A stretch of DNA of 64,000 nucleotides, taken from positions 2,480,001 to 2,544,000 of the forward strand of contig NZ_AP025480.1 in assembly GCF_024347435.1 (NCBI RefSeq), given 5' to 3'. Made by a program: the position numbers and the translations under genes. Under the pieces are notes generated by a model that did not search any database, had not been told where the DNA came from, and was given only the letters and a program-made list of their open reading frames with translations. This document shows positions 8,818 through 19,420 of the stretch, piece by piece. Within the stretch, counting starts at the first letter, position 1, and each line of letters opens with the position of its first letter. The stretch is from Vibrio cyclitrophicus. Its GTDB lineage: Bacteria > Pseudomonadota > Gammaproteobacteria > Enterobacterales > Vibrionaceae.

Positions 8818-9690
8818 CTATGAACAGTAACGACCCAAGGTCACTCGGTCATTACCACCGTAATCTTTTTCTGTAACAACATCCAAGTAGCCCAGTTGTT
8901 GCATTATCTCACGTACCGCCAAGCCTTGGTCGTAACCGTGTTCAAACGCCAACCAGCCTTCATTTTCCAAAAAGCCACGTGCATTTTCAGAAATGTATCG
9001 AATATCCGCGAGCCCTTTCTCTTCAGCAACTAACGCAGAGATCGGTTCAAAACGTACATCACCTTGAGATAAATGAGGATCGTTCTTCTCAATGTATGGC
9101 GGGTTCGAGACAATCAAAGAAAACTTAACCACTTCTTCTTCAGAGCTAACTGAATTCAAAGGCTCAAACCAACTGCCATGCAAAAAAGTAGCGTTGGTAA
9201 TGTTGAGACGTTGTGCATTCTCTGTCGCAAGCAGCTGCGCTTCAGGGCGAAGATCAATGCCAGTCACTGGTCGATTTGGCATTTCAGACGCCAATGCTAA
9301 TGCAATAGCACCTGTACCCGTTCCTAAATCTAGAATCGCACCTTGCTTGCCATACGTTTTATCTAAAGCCACCTCAACCAAACGCTCAGTATCTGGGCGC
9401 GGGATTAATGTAGAAGGAGAAACTTTTAATGGCAATGACCAAAACTCACGTTCACCGACAATATAAGCCACAGGCTCACCGATTAAGCGTCGTTTAATAA
9501 GAGCATTGAATTCAGATTCTTGCTCTGAGGTGAGGTGCTTCTCAGGCCAAGTAAGGAGGTAAGATCTTGGTTTATCTAAGGCGTGACAAAGCAGTACCGC
9601 GGCATCAATAGAGGGTGATGTGCTATCACCCTCTTGAAGCCTTACGATTGCCGCTTTTAAAGCATTTTCAACCGTATATACTGACTGCAT
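8818..9690 (-). CDS. prmC: Release factor N5-glutamine methyltransferase PrmC (HemK)
   Basis: Methylates the glutamine of the GGQ motif in RF1 and RF2 using S-adenosylmethionine. The 290-aa protein has an N-terminal helical domain, the SAM motif DLGTGTG at 121-127 and the catalytic N-P-P-Y at 196-199 that holds the target Gln amide. IPRPDTE near residue 97 is also diagnostic. Its stop-to-start gap to prfA is 5 bp, so the enzyme is made from the same message as its substrate. Confidence 0.96.
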   Translation of the reverse strand: MQSVYTVENALKAAIVRLQEGDSTSPSIDAAVLLCHALDKPRSYLLTWPEKHLTSEQESEFNALIKRRLIGEPVAYIVGEREFWSLPLKVSPSTLIPRPDTERLVEVALDKTYGKQGAILDLGTGTGAIALALASEMPNRPVTGIDLRPEAQLLATENAQRLNITNATFLHGSWFEPLNSVSSEEEVVKFSLIVSNPPYIEKNDPHLSQGDVRFEPISALVAEEKGLADIRYISENARGFLENEGWLAFEHGYDQGLAVREIMQQLGYLDVVTEKDYGGNDRVTLGRYCS

Positions 9691-9695
9691 ACAGG

Positions 9696-10784
9696 TTAAT
9701 TGTGCTCTGCAAGTGCAGCAAGCTGATCGGCTTGATGCTCTTGAAGTACAGGATCAAGCAAGCTTTGCATATCACCTTCAAGTACTTCGTTAAGACGGTA
9801 GATAGTCAGGTTGATACGGTGATCCGAAACACGACCTTGTGGGTAGTTGTACGTACGAATACGGTCACTACGGTCACCAGAACCTAGTAGGTTACGACGT
9901 GTGTCAGAAACAGCTGCCGCACGGCGCTCTTCTTCTGCTTGAACAATACGAGCAGCAAGAACAGCCATCGCTTTCGCTTTGTTTTTATGCTGAGAACGCT
10001 CGTCTTGACACTCTACTACTGTACCTGTTGGTAAGTGAGTAATACGGATTGCTGAATCCGTGGTGTTAACGTGCTGACCACCCGCGCCCGATGCACGGAA
10101 AGTATCTATCTTAAGATCGCCAGCTTTGATTTCTGGAAGATCGGCCTCTGGGATCTCCGGCATAACAGCAACTGTACACGCCGATGTATGAACGCGACCT
10201 TGAGATTCAGTTTCAGGAACACGTTGTACACGGTGACCACCTGACTCAAACTTCATTGTACCGTAAACAGCGTCGCCACTAACCTTAGCGATCATCTCTT
10301 TGTAACCGCCTTGTTCAGAAGCGTTGCTGCTCATGATTTCAACGCGCCAACCTTTTTTCTCTGCAAACTTAGAGTACATACGGAACAAGTTGCCCGCGAA
10401 GATACCCGCTTCATCACCACCCGCGCCGGCACGGATTTCAAGGAAACAGTTGCGCTCATCGTTTGGATCTTTTGGAATCAGAAGAATTTGTAACTCATCG
10501 GTCAAACGTTCAATCGCCGCTTTTGCGTCTTTGATTTCGTCTTGAGCCATCTCGCGCATTTCAGCGTCATCTTCGTTTGCCATCTCTTCAGCAGCTTCTA
10601 GATCTTCTTGAGCTTGCTGGTATGACTGGAAGCAAGCCGTCACTTCTTCTAGTTGAGAGTACTCTTTAGAAAGTGCACGGAATTTGTCTTGATTCCCGAT
10701 TACATCTGGATCACCAAGTAGATGTTGAACTTCTTCATAGCGTTCAACAAGTGTTTCAAGCTTTACTAGAATCGAGGCTTTCAT
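9696..10784 (-). CDS. prfA: Peptide chain release factor 1
   Basis: Terminates translation at UAA and UAG. 362 aa. The codon-reading motif PxT is P-E-T at 190-192 within [15 protein letters not shown] (P-A-T in E. coli), and the GGQ that enters the peptidyl transferase centre is at 235-237 (SGAGGQHVN). N-terminal coiled helices and the [12 protein letters not shown] stretch are normal. Sits between hemA (28 bp upstream) and prmC (5 bp downstream). Confidence 0.97.
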   Translation of the reverse strand: MKASILVKLETLVERYEEVQHLLGDPDVIGNQDKFRALSKEYSQLEEVTACFQSYQQAQEDLEAAEEMANEDDAEMREMAQDEIKDAKAAIERLTDELQILLIPKDPNDERNCFLEIRAGAGGDEAGIFAGNLFRMYSKFAEKKGWRVEIMSSNASEQGGYKEMIAKVSGDAVYGTMKFESGGHRVQRVPETESQGRVHTSACTVAVMPEIPEADLPEIKAGDLKIDTFRASGAGGQHVNTTDSAIRITHLPTGTVVECQDERSQHKNKAKAMAVLAARIVQAEEERRAAAVSDTRRNLLGSGDRSDRIRTYNYPQGRVSDHRINLTIYRLNEVLEGDMQSLLDPVLQEHQADQLAALAEHN

Positions 10785-10812
10785 AATGTCTTATTCTGTT
10801 GGAGGTCTAATA

Positions 10813-12072
10813 TTATTGAGGGTTTTCTAAGCCCAAACTCTGTCTAATGACCATTAATTTTGCAGGTTCTCCTTGCTCAGCAGCACTTTGAAGTGCACGC
10901 GTTGGAGCATGGATCAATTTGTTTGTGAGCTTATTACTTAGCTCAAGTAAAACTTTCTCAGGGTCACCGCCAGCGGCAAGTGATTGTAAACTCTTACTTA
11001 ATAATTCTTCTCGGATTTCGTTGGCCGATTTACGGTAGTCACGAATACTGTCTACCGCTTGCAATGAACGCATCCAACTCATGAACGCGGCGCTTTCTTC
11101 ACTGACTATTGCTTCAGCTTGAATTGCTTCAACTTTACGTTGCTCAATATTGCCATCAACAATCGACTGCAGATCATCAACTGAATATAGGTAGGCGTCA
11201 TTCAATTCACCGACCTGAGATTCAACATCACGAGGAACTGCGATATCAACCAACAACATAGGCTGATGCTTTCTTCTTTTGAGTGCAGTTTCAACCATAC
11301 CCTTACCAATAATAGGCAGTGGACTTGCAGTTGAGCTAATCACGATATCCGCTCTGTATAGATGATCTGGAATCTCATTCAAGCTGATTACTTCAGCCCC
11401 AAACTCTTCTGCTAACCCTAAGGCACGCTCACGAGTTCGGTTAGCCACAATCATCTTAGTACAACCATTAGCAGAAAGGTGCTTAGCCACCAACTCAATG
11501 GTTTCACCAGCCCCCACCAATAACACAGTTGAATCAGCAATCGATTCAAAAATGTGCTTGGCTAACGTACAAGCTGCGTAAGCAACAGAAACCGCACTGC
11601 CGCCAATTTCAGTTTCAGTTCGGACACGTTTCGCGACAGAGAATGATTTCTGGAACAGTTTCTCCATTGAAGCATCAACAGATCTGTTCTCTCGCGAATC
11701 CATATAAGCCTGTTTAACCTGGCCTAAAATTTGTGGCTCGCCTAATACCAGAGAATCCAAACCACAGGCGACGCGCATTAAATGCTTAATCGCTGCTTGC
11801 TCTTCATGAATGTAGATACTTGGTTTTAATTCTTCAGGGCTAACTTGATGAAATACAGACAACCAATCGATCAACTTGTTTTTTGCCACGCCTTTGACGT
11901 CACAATACACTTCGGTTCGATTACAGGTTGAAAGTATGACACTTCCATTCACGTGTGCATTTGCGTTAAGTTGCTTGAGTGCCTCAGATAATTTATCTGG
12001 ACCAAAAGCGACTTTTTCTCGCAATTCAACCGACGCTGTATTGTGATTGATACCTACGGCAAGCAAAGACAT
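10813..12072 (-). CDS. hemA: Glutamyl-tRNA reductase
   Basis: First committed step of the C5 tetrapyrrole pathway: reduces Glu-tRNA(Glu) to glutamate-1-semialdehyde with NADPH. 419 aa. Catalytic Cys50 lies in ILSTCNRTE; the NADPH-binding segment includes [16 protein letters not shown] and the conserved [11 protein letters not shown]; the C-terminal dimerisation helices follow. First gene of the leftward cluster and divergent from lolB, with 160 bp between them to carry both promoters. Confidence 0.97.
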   Translation of the reverse strand: MSLLAVGINHNTASVELREKVAFGPDKLSEALKQLNANAHVNGSVILSTCNRTEVYCDVKGVAKNKLIDWLSVFHQVSPEELKPSIYIHEEQAAIKHLMRVACGLDSLVLGEPQILGQVKQAYMDSRENRSVDASMEKLFQKSFSVAKRVRTETEIGGSAVSVAYAACTLAKHIFESIADSTVLLVGAGETIELVAKHLSANGCTKMIVANRTRERALGLAEEFGAEVISLNEIPDHLYRADIVISSTASPLPIIGKGMVETALKRRKHQPMLLVDIAVPRDVESQVGELNDAYLYSVDDLQSIVDGNIEQRKVEAIQAEAIVSEESAAFMSWMRSLQAVDSIRDYRKSANEIREELLSKSLQSLAAGGDPEKVLLELSNKLTNKLIHAPTRALQSAAEQGEPAKLMVIRQSLGLENPQ

Positions 12073-12232
12073 GTATCAGAAGTTCTCGATCAGGGAATGG
12101 AAACAAGGGGCGAATTTTACTTGATGCATGGCGCTATTTAAAGAGCAAGCGGGATTTGTTTTCCTGACTTCGTGAATTCAATGCTATAGTTGAGACGTTT
12201 TTTAGATAAATTTGAACAAGTTGTGAGCAAAT

Positions 12233-12880
12233 ATGAGCAAGCTTCGTAAAATCACGTCTCTTATTTTTATGACCATAATTATGGTGGGTTGCTCGTCTAT
12301 CCCAGAACAACCAACCAGTGTCGAGTGGCAAAGCCACCAAAATCGCCTTTTACAGATAGAAAACTATCAAGCCTCAGGCAAGCTCGCTTACATTTCTCCA
12401 GAGCAGCGCCAAAGCCTGAATTTCATCTGGAAGCATTCACCAACTCAAAGTCAATTAAGACTCACGACATTTCTCGGTCAAACCGCATTGAATCTCACCA
12501 TTGACTCAGCTGGCGCAAAAGTGGTCACCTATGATGACCAAGTCTTTACTCATGCGAGCGCTTCAGTTTTAGTTGAGCAGCTGACTGGCTTACAAATCCC
12601 TATAGATCATCTACCACAGTGGTTCCTTGGTATTCCTGACCAAGCCGACTCGTATCAACTAAACAGCACTAACACACTTGAATCTCTATCCAAACGAGTA
12701 AGCAATCAATTATGGACTCTCAGTTTTGACAACTATCGCAATACAGAGCTTCCAAATGAGCAAGTGCCCGAAGACACAGATGCCATTGCAGAGTTAATTC
12801 CTCTGCCAACTCGATTGTCATTCAAGCAAGACGATAGCAAAATCAACATTGTAGTTTCGAAGTGGACTCTGAAAAAATGA
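12233..12880 (+). CDS. lolB: Outer-membrane lipoprotein receptor LolB
   Basis: Accepts lipoproteins from the periplasmic carrier LolA and inserts them in the outer membrane. 215 aa with a lipoprotein signal peptide ending M-V-G-C (lipidated Cys20, next residues SSI, not Asp, so outer-membrane sorting). Family stretches: [34 protein letters not shown] and [11 protein letters not shown] with the exposed hydrophobic loop. The stop overlaps the ispE start (ATGA). Confidence 0.93.
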   Translation: MSKLRKITSLIFMTIIMVGCSSIPEQPTSVEWQSHQNRLLQIENYQASGKLAYISPEQRQSLNFIWKHSPTQSQLRLTTFLGQTALNLTIDSAGAKVVTYDDQVFTHASASVLVEQLTGLQIPIDHLPQWFLGIPDQADSYQLNSTNTLESLSKRVSNQLWTLSFDNYRNTELPNEQVPEDTDAIAELIPLPTRLSFKQDDSKINIVVSKWTLKK

Positions 12881-13752
12881 TTACTACGCCAACGATCTGG
12901 CCTTCCCCAGCTAAACTAAATTTATTTCTTTATATCACTGGTCAACGTGACAATGGCTACCACGAACTTCAAACCCTATTCCAATTTGTCGATTTTGGCG
13001 ATGAACTGACGGTTACTGCAAATGAAGAAACGAGTGCAATCACAATAACACCTGATATTCCGGGTGTTGCGCTTGAGGACAACCTAATTTGGAAAGCCGC
13101 AACGGCACTTCAACAATATACCTCAACGTTTTTTGGTGCTGATATCGAACTAAAGAAAGTGCTTCCGATGGGAGGAGGCATTGGTGGTGGCTCTTCTAAT
13201 GCTGCAACCGTGTTAGTCGCGCTTAACCATTTATGGCAACTCAACCTGTCTGATGATCAACTCGCAGAGATCGGTTTGAAGCTTGGTGCTGACGTCCCTG
13301 TATTCGTTAGAGGCCACGCCGCCTTTGCTGAAGGGGTTGGAGAACAATTGTCACCAGCTAATCCGGATGAAAAATGGTATCTAGTTGTCAAACCTCAAGT
13401 GAGCATAGCAACTGCAGACATATTCAAACATTCAGAATTAACTCGAAATACGCCAAAGCGAGCGCTAGCAACGCTTCTAGAGCAAGAATACGTAAACGAT
13501 TGCGAAAAAATTGTGCGAATGCTGTACCCAGAGGTTGATAAGCAACTTTCATGGCTGCTACAATACGCGCCGTCGAGATTGACTGGTACAGGTTCGTGCG
13601 TTTTTGCTGAATTTAGCAGCAAAAAAGAGGCCGAATCGGTACGAGAACAACTGCCTGACACAGTTTCCGCGTTTATCGCGAAAGGTCGAAACATTTCACC
13701 TTTAAAAGAAACTTTGGCTGAATACCAATCAGCCCACCCACAATCTATTTAA
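12877..13752 (+). CDS. ispE: 4-(cytidine 5'-diphospho)-2-C-methyl-D-erythritol kinase
   Basis: GHMP kinase that phosphorylates CDP-methylerythritol in the MEP isoprenoid pathway. 291 aa from the ATG that overlaps the lolB stop by 4 nt; an upstream in-frame codon at 12862 would extend into lolB and is rejected. [11 protein letters not shown] carries the conserved Lys13; the ATP loop is [14 protein letters not shown] at 97-110; LGADVPVF carries Asp139; [11 protein letters not shown] is the third GHMP motif. Followed 27 bp later by prs, the usual lolB-ispE-prs order. Confidence 0.95.
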   Translation: MITTPTIWPSPAKLNLFLYITGQRDNGYHELQTLFQFVDFGDELTVTANEETSAITITPDIPGVALEDNLIWKAATALQQYTSTFFGADIELKKVLPMGGGIGGGSSNAATVLVALNHLWQLNLSDDQLAEIGLKLGADVPVFVRGHAAFAEGVGEQLSPANPDEKWYLVVKPQVSIATADIFKHSELTRNTPKRALATLLEQEYVNDCEKIVRMLYPEVDKQLSWLLQYAPSRLTGTGSCVFAEFSSKKEAESVREQLPDTVSAFIAKGRNISPLKETLAEYQSAHPQSI

Positions 13753-13779
13753 AACTGGACGCAACCCGAGGTTTCCACC

Positions 13780-14724
13780 GTGCCTGATATGAAGCTATTT
13801 GCTGGTAACGCAACACCTGAACTAGCCCAACGTATTGCTGATCGTCTATACATCTCTCTTGGCGATGCTACCGTAGACCGTTTTTCTGATGGCGAAGTCG
13901 CTGTTCAAATCAATGAAAACGTTCGTGGTAGCGATGTATTCCTGATTCAATCAACTTGTGCACCAACCAATGACAACCTTATGGAGTTGGTGGTAATGAT
14001 TGACGCAATGCGCCGTGCTTCTGCTGGCCGTATTACTGCTGTAATCCCTTACTTCGGTTATGCCCGTCAAGATCGTCGTGTACGTTCTGCTCGTGTGCCT
14101 ATTACTGCAAAAGTTGTTGCAGACTTCCTTTCTAACGTTGGTGTTGACCGCGTTCTTACTATCGACCTACACGCAGAGCAAATCCAAGGCTTCTTCGATG
14201 TGCCTGTTGATAACATCTTCGGCACTCCAGTTCTTCTAGAAGACATGGCGAACCGTGGCCTAGAAAACCCAGTTGTGGTTTCTCCAGACCTTGGTGGTGT
14301 TGTACGTGCTCGTGCTACAGCTAAAGCGCTAGGTGATGTTGATATCGCTATCGTTGATAAGCGTCGTCCACGTGCTAACGTTTCAGAAGTAATGAACCTT
14401 ATCGGTGACGTTGAAGGCCGTGACTGTGTGATCGTTGATGACATGATCGATACTGGTGGCACACTGTGTAAAGCAGCTGAAGCGCTAAAAGAGCGCGGTG
14501 CAAAGCGTGTATTCGCTTACGCAACTCACGCTGTTTTCTCTGGTACTGCTGCGAACAACATCAAGAACTCTGTTCTAGACCAAGTTATCGTAACCGATTC
14601 GATCTCTCTATCTCCAGAGATGGCTGCGACTGGTAAAGTGACAACACTTAGCCTTTCTCGCATGCTAGCTGAAGCGATTCGTCGTATCAGCAACGAAGAA
14701 TCAATCTCAGCGATGTTCAACTAA
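13780..14724 (+). CDS. prs: Ribose-phosphate pyrophosphokinase
   Basis: Makes PRPP from ribose-5-phosphate and ATP for nucleotide, His, Trp and NAD synthesis. 314 aa, near-identical to E. coli Prs over [45 protein letters not shown] (ATP loop), [17 protein letters not shown] and the PRPP loop [10 protein letters not shown]. The start codon is GTG. Codon use looks highly optimised (many GGT, CGT, GCT), in line with strong expression. Terminator follows. Confidence 0.98.
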   Translation: MPDMKLFAGNATPELAQRIADRLYISLGDATVDRFSDGEVAVQINENVRGSDVFLIQSTCAPTNDNLMELVVMIDAMRRASAGRITAVIPYFGYARQDRRVRSARVPITAKVVADFLSNVGVDRVLTIDLHAEQIQGFFDVPVDNIFGTPVLLEDMANRGLENPVVVSPDLGGVVRARATAKALGDVDIAIVDKRRPRANVSEVMNLIGDVEGRDCVIVDDMIDTGGTLCKAAEALKERGAKRVFAYATHAVFSGTAANNIKNSVLDQVIVTDSISLSPEMAATGKVTTLSLSRMLAEAIRRISNEESISAMFN

Positions 14725-14783
14725 TCAAAGCTCTATAGTTTTTACAAAAGCTTTGTTTTAGTCACTCGTTAGAGAAAGACATT

Positions 14784-14813
14784 AAGCACTTCATTAAATG
14801 AAGTGCTTTTTTT
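14784..14813 (+). terminator. Terminator of prs
   Basis: Perfect 11-bp stem AAGCACTTCAT / ATGAAGTGCTT, loop TAA, then a T-run. Confidence 0.92.
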
Positions 14814-14936
14814 ATATCTGGTGTCTGTTATTTATCACAACTGGGAATAATCATGTTGCTATCAGCTAGCTCGCACCTTTTTCATAAATTGTGATATCAT
14901 ACGGCGCTTTTTGAAATCCCAAGAGAGATCCATACC

Positions 14937-15527
14937 TTGAGCCAACAAATAAAACTTCTCGTTGGACTGGCTAATCCAGGTCCAGAATACGCCAAAACTC
15001 GCCACAACGCGGGTGCTTGGGTAGTTGAAGAATTAGCACGTGTACATAACGTGACACTAAAGAACGAACCAAAGTTCTTTGGCCTAACGGGTCGTATAAT
15101 GGTTCACGGTGAAGATCTTCGTTTGCTGATCCCAACGACTTTCATGAATTTGTCAGGCAAAGCTGTTGCAGCCCTGGCAAAATTCTACCAAATTAAACCA
15201 GAAGAGATCATGGTCGCTCACGACGAGTTAGACCTACCTCCTGGTATTGGAAAGTTTAAAAAAGGCGGTGGTCATGGCGGACATAATGGTCTGAAAGACA
15301 TCATCAGCAAACAGGGGAACAATAAAGAATTCTATCGTCTTAGATTAGGCATTGGCCATCCAGGACACAAAGATAAAGTTGCAGGTTATGTATTAGGTAA
15401 AGCTCCAGCGAAAGAGCAAGAGTGTATCGAGGCTGTCGTTGACGAATCGGTTCGCAGCCTAGACATCTTATTAAAAGATGGCCTACCAAAAGCACAAAAT
15501 CGCTTACATACGTTCAAAGCAGAATAA
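14937..15527 (+). CDS. pth: Peptidyl-tRNA hydrolase
   Basis: Releases tRNA from prematurely dropped peptidyl-tRNA. 196 aa. [16 protein letters not shown] carries catalytic His23; [19 protein letters not shown] and [13 protein letters not shown] are the substrate-binding loops. TTG is the only sensible start, with AGAGAG about ten bases upstream. Ten bases separate it from ychF; the pth-ychF pair is widely conserved. Confidence 0.95.
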
Positions 15528-15537
15528 GGTTTATATC

Positions 15538-16629
15538 ATGGGTTTTAAATGTGGCATCGTTGGTCTACCAAACGTTGGTAAGTCAACTCTGTTTAACGCA
15601 CTGACTAAAGCAGGCATCGAAGCAGCAAACTTTCCATTTTGTACAATCGAACCAAACACAGGTATCGTTCCGGTTCCAGATCTACGCTTAGATGCATTAG
15701 CAAAAATTGTTAATCCACAGAAGATCCTTCCAACGACAATGGAGTTCGTAGATATCGCAGGCCTAGTTGCTGGCGCTTCTAAAGGTGAAGGTCTTGGTAA
15801 CAAATTCCTAGCTAACATCCGTGAAACTGACGCTATCGGTCACGTTGTACGCTGCTTTGAGAATGAAAACATTGTTCACGTTGCTGGCAAAGTATCTCCA
15901 ATTGAAGATATAGAAGTGATCAACCTTGAACTTGCACTGGCTGACTTAGACAGCTGTGAACGTGCAATTCAACGTAACGCGAAGAAAGCAAAAGGCGGCG
16001 ACAAAGACGCTAAATTCGAAATCACTGTACTAGAAAAGCTACTTCCTGTCCTAACTGAAGGTGGCATGGCGCGTACTGTTGAACTAGGCAAAGAAGAAGC
16101 GGCAGCAATCGGCTACCTTAACTTCCTGACACTTAAGCCAACAATGTACATCGCAAACGTTGCGGAAGATGGTTTTGAAAATAACCCATACCTAGACGCT
16201 GTTCGTGAATACGCTGAAAACGAAAATAATGTAGTTGTTGCTGTTTGTGCGGCAATCGAATCAGAGCTTTCTGAGCTTGACGATGAAGATCGCGAAGAGT
16301 TTCTAGCGGATATGGGTATCGAAGAACCAGGTCTTAACCGAGTGATCCGCTCTGGTTACGAACTACTGACTCTTCAAACTTACTTTACAGCTGGCGTTAA
16401 AGAAGTTCGCGCTTGGACTATCCCTGTTGGTGCAACTGCGCCACAAGCCGCAGGTAAGATCCACACAGACTTCGAGAAAGGTTTCATCCGTGCTGAAGTA
16501 GTTGGGTTTGATCACTTCATCGAATTTAACGGTGAGAGCGGCGCTAAAGATGCAGGTAAATGGCGTCTTGAAGGTAAAGAATACATCGTTAAAGATGGTG
16601 ACGTGGTTCACTTCCGCTTCAACGTATAA
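15538..16629 (+). CDS. ychF: Redox-regulated ATPase YchF (OLA1/Obg family)
   Basis: Obg-like P-loop ATPase that binds ribosomes and is linked to oxidative-stress control. 363 aa, as in E. coli. [14 protein letters not shown] is the P-loop; [20 protein letters not shown] covers switch II; the usual GTP-specific NKxD is absent, which in the family gives ATP preference; a C-terminal TGS domain ends in VVHFRFNV. The frame is open from 15478, but that would overlap pth; the ATG at 15538 has AAGG upstream. Confidence 0.96.
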   Translation: MGFKCGIVGLPNVGKSTLFNALTKAGIEAANFPFCTIEPNTGIVPVPDLRLDALAKIVNPQKILPTTMEFVDIAGLVAGASKGEGLGNKFLANIRETDAIGHVVRCFENENIVHVAGKVSPIEDIEVINLELALADLDSCERAIQRNAKKAKGGDKDAKFEITVLEKLLPVLTEGGMARTVELGKEEAAAIGYLNFLTLKPTMYIANVAEDGFENNPYLDAVREYAENENNVVVAVCAAIESELSELDDEDREEFLADMGIEEPGLNRVIRSGYELLTLQTYFTAGVKEVRAWTIPVGATAPQAAGKIHTDFEKGFIRAEVVGFDHFIEFNGESGAKDAGKWRLEGKEYIVKDGDVVHFRFNV

Positions 16630-16650
16630 TTCAGATTAAACATCTAGAAA

Positions 16651-16680
16651 AAGGCCAGTGAATTCACTGGCCTTTTTGTT
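16651..16680 (+). terminator. Terminator of ychF
   Basis: Perfect 10-bp stem AAGGCCAGTG / CACTGGCCTT, loop AATT, then TTTTTGTTTTT. Confidence 0.93.
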
Positions 16681-16824
16681 TTTCCCCTTTAGAAATAGTC
16701 CTGCACCAGAAACTTAACTTCCTATATATATCGCCTTTTAGACCTGTTTTTTGTCGACAAATACGCCTCTTTGTCTAAAAAGAAACCGAACAGATGTTTA
16801 TTCGCGATTTATTCAAAAAAAAAG

Positions 16825-16860
16825 TTGACGGGTTTCGCTCAACTACGCATAATGCGCCCC
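16825..16860 (+). promoter_or_regulatory. Strong sigma-70 promoter of the tRNA array
   Basis: TTGACG (16825-16830), exactly 17 bp, then CATAAT (16848-16853), followed by the GC-rich stretch GCGCCCCG where transcription should start. A GC discriminator after a strong promoter is typical of stringently controlled stable-RNA promoters. An A-run just upstream (16815-16823) could act as an UP element. First tRNA starts 55 bp after the -10. Confidence 0.85.
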
Positions 16861-16908
16861 GTTCACAACGAAGCGGCAACGTATCGAAATGAACGACAAT
16901 ATGGAAAT

Positions 16909-16985
16909 GGCTACTTAGCTCAGTTGGTTAGAGCACATCACTCATAATGATGGGGTCGCAGGTTCAAATCCCGCAGTAGCCACCA
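16909..16985 (+). tRNA. tRNA-Met(CAT), copy 1
   Basis: 77 nt with encoded CCA; acceptor GGCTACT/AGTAGCC fully paired, so an elongator rather than initiator tRNA; anticodon CAT in loop CTCATAA. First gene of the array. A CAT anticodon could in principle be lysidine-modified Ile, but the sequence follows the metT type. Confidence 0.95.
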
Positions 16986-17051
16986 TTTCCTAAGCACTCT
17001 ATTTTTATTAAATGTCTGTTTATTAACGACAAGAGTCTTTAGGAAAGTAAA

Positions 17052-17136
17052 GCGGTCGTGGCGGAATTGGTAGACGCACCAGATTTAGGTTCTGGCGCCG
17101 AGAGGTGTGAGAGTTCAAGTCTCTCCGACCGCACCA
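17052..17136 (+). tRNA. tRNA-Leu(TAG), copy 1
   Basis: 85 nt with long variable arm and encoded CCA; acceptor GCGGTCG/CGACCGC; anticodon TAG in loop TTTAGGT. Confidence 0.97.
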
Positions 17137-17165
17137 TATTGAGATGTCTTAATTGATATCATTGT

Positions 17166-17240
17166 TGGGCTATCGCCAAGCGGTAAGGCACTGGCTTTTG
17201 ATGCCAGCATTCCCTGGTTCGAATCCAGGTAGCCCAGCCA
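17166..17240 (+). tRNA. tRNA-Gln(TTG), copy 1
   Basis: 75 nt with encoded CCA; acceptor TGGGCTA/TAGCCCA, G discriminator; anticodon TTG in loop TTTTGAT. Confidence 0.97.
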
Positions 17241-17317
17241 CAATTTAAAGTGTAATTATCTTTAAAAAGATAATGGCATTGAAAGCGAGATTATATTATA
17301 TTACTTCGCTCTCAGAT

Positions 17318-17394
17318 GGCTACTTAGCTCAGTTGGTTAGAGCACATCACTCATAATGATGGGGTCGCAGGTTCAAATCCCGCAGTAGCCACCA
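17318..17394 (+). tRNA. tRNA-Met(CAT), copy 2
   Basis: Identical to copy 1 across the gene; preceded by a 77-bp unique spacer, the longest non-repeated spacer in the array. Confidence 0.95.
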
Positions 17395-17484
17395 TTCTTT
17401 CTTTATGAAAGAAGACTAAACAACGTTATATTGAATCACCAATGTCGATATAACTATACTCTTCGCTAGAGTAAAAGCTTTGCT

Positions 17485-17569
17485 GCGGTCGTGGCGGAAT
17501 TGGTAGACGCACCAGATTTAGGTTCTGGCGCCGAGAGGTGTGAGAGTTCAAGTCTCTCCGACCGCACCA
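17485..17569 (+). tRNA. tRNA-Leu(TAG), copy 2
   Basis: Same sequence as copy 1. The leader contains ACTCTTCGCTAGAGT, a small hairpin that recurs before several Leu copies and may guide processing. Confidence 0.97.
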
Positions 17570-17598
17570 TTATTTAGATATCTTAATTGATATCCTGT

Positions 17599-17673
17599 TG
17601 GGCTATCGCCAAGCGGTAAGGCACTGGCTTTTGATGCCAGCATTCCCTGGTTCGAATCCAGGTAGCCCAGCCA
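17599..17673 (+). tRNA. tRNA-Gln(TTG), copy 2
   Basis: Same sequence as copy 1; 29-bp spacer from Leu with two GATATC palindromes that can pair. Confidence 0.97.
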
Positions 17674-17781
17674 CTATTTAAACTCTTTGTTTTTACCTCA
17701 GTAAGCATTTACTGGATTAAGCAACCAAGAGCACAACGTTACATCGAATTACCAATGTCGATATAACTATAAAGATTTGCT

Positions 17782-17866
17782 GCGGTCGTGGCGGAATTGG
17801 TAGACGCACCAGATTTAGGTTCTGGCGCCGAGAGGTGTGAGAGTTCAAGTCTCTCCGACCGCACCA
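17782..17866 (+). tRNA. tRNA-Leu(TAG), copy 3
   Basis: Same sequence as the other Leu copies; its leader lacks the ACTCTTCGCTAGAGT hairpin. Confidence 0.97.
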
Positions 17867-17895
17867 TTATTTAGATATCTTAATTGATATCCTGT

Positions 17896-17970
17896 TGGGC
17901 TATCGCCAAGCGGTAAGGCACTGGCTTTTGATGCCAGCATTCCCTGGTTCGAATCCAGGTAGCCCAGCCA
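17896..17970 (+). tRNA. tRNA-Gln(TTG), copy 3
   Basis: Same sequence as the other Gln copies; followed by the 68-bp spacer that is repeated after Gln copy 6. Confidence 0.97.
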
Positions 17971-18038
17971 TTACAACGTTACTTAGACAAACCATAAGTC
18001 TTCTTAACTATACTCTTCGCTAGAGTAAAAGCTTTGCT

Positions 18039-18123
18039 GCGGTCGTGGCGGAATTGGTAGACGCACCAGATTTAGGTTCTGGCGCCGAGAGGTGTGAGAG
18101 TTCAAGTCTCTCCGACCGCACCA
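18039..18123 (+). tRNA. tRNA-Leu(TAG), copy 4
   Basis: Same sequence as the other Leu copies, with the hairpin leader. Confidence 0.97.
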
Positions 18124-18153
18124 TTATTTAGATATCTTAAATGATATCATTGT

Positions 18154-18228
18154 TGGGCTATCGCCAAGCGGTAAGGCACTGGCTTTTGATGCCAGCATTC
18201 CCTGGTTCGAATCCAGGTAGCCCAGCCA
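18154..18228 (+). tRNA. tRNA-Gln(TTG), copy 4
   Basis: Same sequence as the other Gln copies; Leu-Gln spacer is 30 bp here and ends like the one before Gln copy 1. Confidence 0.97.
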
Positions 18229-18352
18229 CTATTTAAACTCTTTGTTTTTACTTCGGTAAGCATTTACTGAATTAAGTAACCAAGAGCACAACGTTACATC
18301 GAACCACCAATGTCGATATAACTATACTCTTCGCTAGAGTAAAAGCTTTGCT

Positions 18353-18437
18353 GCGGTCGTGGCGGAATTGGTAGACGCACCAGATTTAGGTTCTGGCGCC
18401 GAGAGGTGTGAGAGTTCAAGTCTCTCCGACCGCACCA
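18353..18437 (+). tRNA. tRNA-Leu(TAG), copy 5
   Basis: Same sequence as the other Leu copies; opens the 313-bp unit that repeats at 18666. Confidence 0.97.
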
Positions 18438-18466
18438 TTATTTAGATATCTTAATTGATATCCTGT

Positions 18467-18541
18467 TGGGCTATCGCCAAGCGGTAAGGCACTGGCTTTT
18501 GATGCCAGCATTCCCTGGTTCGAATCCAGGTAGCCCAGCCA
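18467..18541 (+). tRNA. tRNA-Gln(TTG), copy 5
   Basis: Same sequence as the other Gln copies. Confidence 0.97.
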
Positions 18542-18665
18542 CTATTTAAACTCTTTGTTTTTACTTCAGTAAGCATTTACTGAAGTAAGTAGCCAAGAGC
18601 ACAACGTTACATCGAATCACCAATGTCGATATAACTATACTCTTCGCTAGAGTAAAAGCTTTGCT

Positions 18666-18750
18666 GCGGTCGTGGCGGAATTGGTAGACGCACCAGATTT
18701 AGGTTCTGGCGCCGAGAGGTGTGAGAGTTCAAGTCTCTCCGACCGCACCA
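18666..18750 (+). tRNA. tRNA-Leu(TAG), copy 6
   Basis: Same sequence as the other Leu copies, with the hairpin leader. Confidence 0.97.
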
Positions 18751-18779
18751 TTATTTAGATATCTTAATTGATATCCTGT

Positions 18780-18854
18780 TGGGCTATCGCCAAGCGGTAA
18801 GGCACTGGCTTTTGATGCCAGCATTCCCTGGTTCGAATCCAGGTAGCCCAGCCA
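18780..18854 (+). tRNA. tRNA-Gln(TTG), copy 6
   Basis: Same sequence as the other Gln copies; followed by the second copy of the 68-bp spacer. Confidence 0.97.
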
Positions 18855-18922
18855 TTACAACGTTACTTAGACAAACCATAAGTCTTCTTAACTATACTCT
18901 TCGCTAGAGTAAAAGCTTTGCT

Positions 18923-19007
18923 GCGGTCGTGGCGGAATTGGTAGACGCACCAGATTTAGGTTCTGGCGCCGAGAGGTGTGAGAGTTCAAGTCTCTCCGAC
19001 CGCACCA
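18923..19007 (+). tRNA. tRNA-Leu(TAG), copy 7
   Basis: Same sequence as the other Leu copies; last copy with the hairpin leader, directly before the 249-bp exact duplication. Confidence 0.97.
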
Positions 19008-19039
19008 TTATTTAATAATGAATCTATTAGATTTATTAT

Positions 19040-19116
19040 GGCTACTTAGCTCAGTTGGTTAGAGCACATCACTCATAATGATGGGGTCGCAGGTTCAAAT
19101 CCCGCAGTAGCCACCA
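19040..19116 (+). tRNA. tRNA-Met(CAT), copy 3
   Basis: Same sequence as copies 1 and 2; inside the first 249-bp unit. Confidence 0.95.
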
Positions 19117-19171
19117 TTTATACAACGTCTTATTGAAGCACCAATATTCGATATGACTATAAAGATTTGCT

Positions 19172-19256
19172 GCGGTCGTGGCGGAATTGGTAGACGCACC
19201 AGATTTAGGTTCTGGCGCCGAGAGGTGTGAGAGTTCAAGTCTCTCCGACCGCACCA
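19172..19256 (+). tRNA. tRNA-Leu(TAG), copy 8
   Basis: Same sequence as the other Leu copies; closes the first 249-bp unit. Confidence 0.97.
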
Positions 19257-19288
19257 TTATTTAATAATGAATCTATTAGATTTATTAT

Positions 19289-19365
19289 GGCTACTTAGCT
19301 CAGTTGGTTAGAGCACATCACTCATAATGATGGGGTCGCAGGTTCAAATCCCGCAGTAGCCACCA
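19289..19365 (+). tRNA. tRNA-Met(CAT), copy 4
   Basis: Same sequence as the other Met copies; inside the second 249-bp unit. Confidence 0.95.
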
Positions 19366-19420
19366 TTTATACAACGTCTTATTGAAGCACCAATATTCGA
19401 TATGACTATAAAGATTTGCT

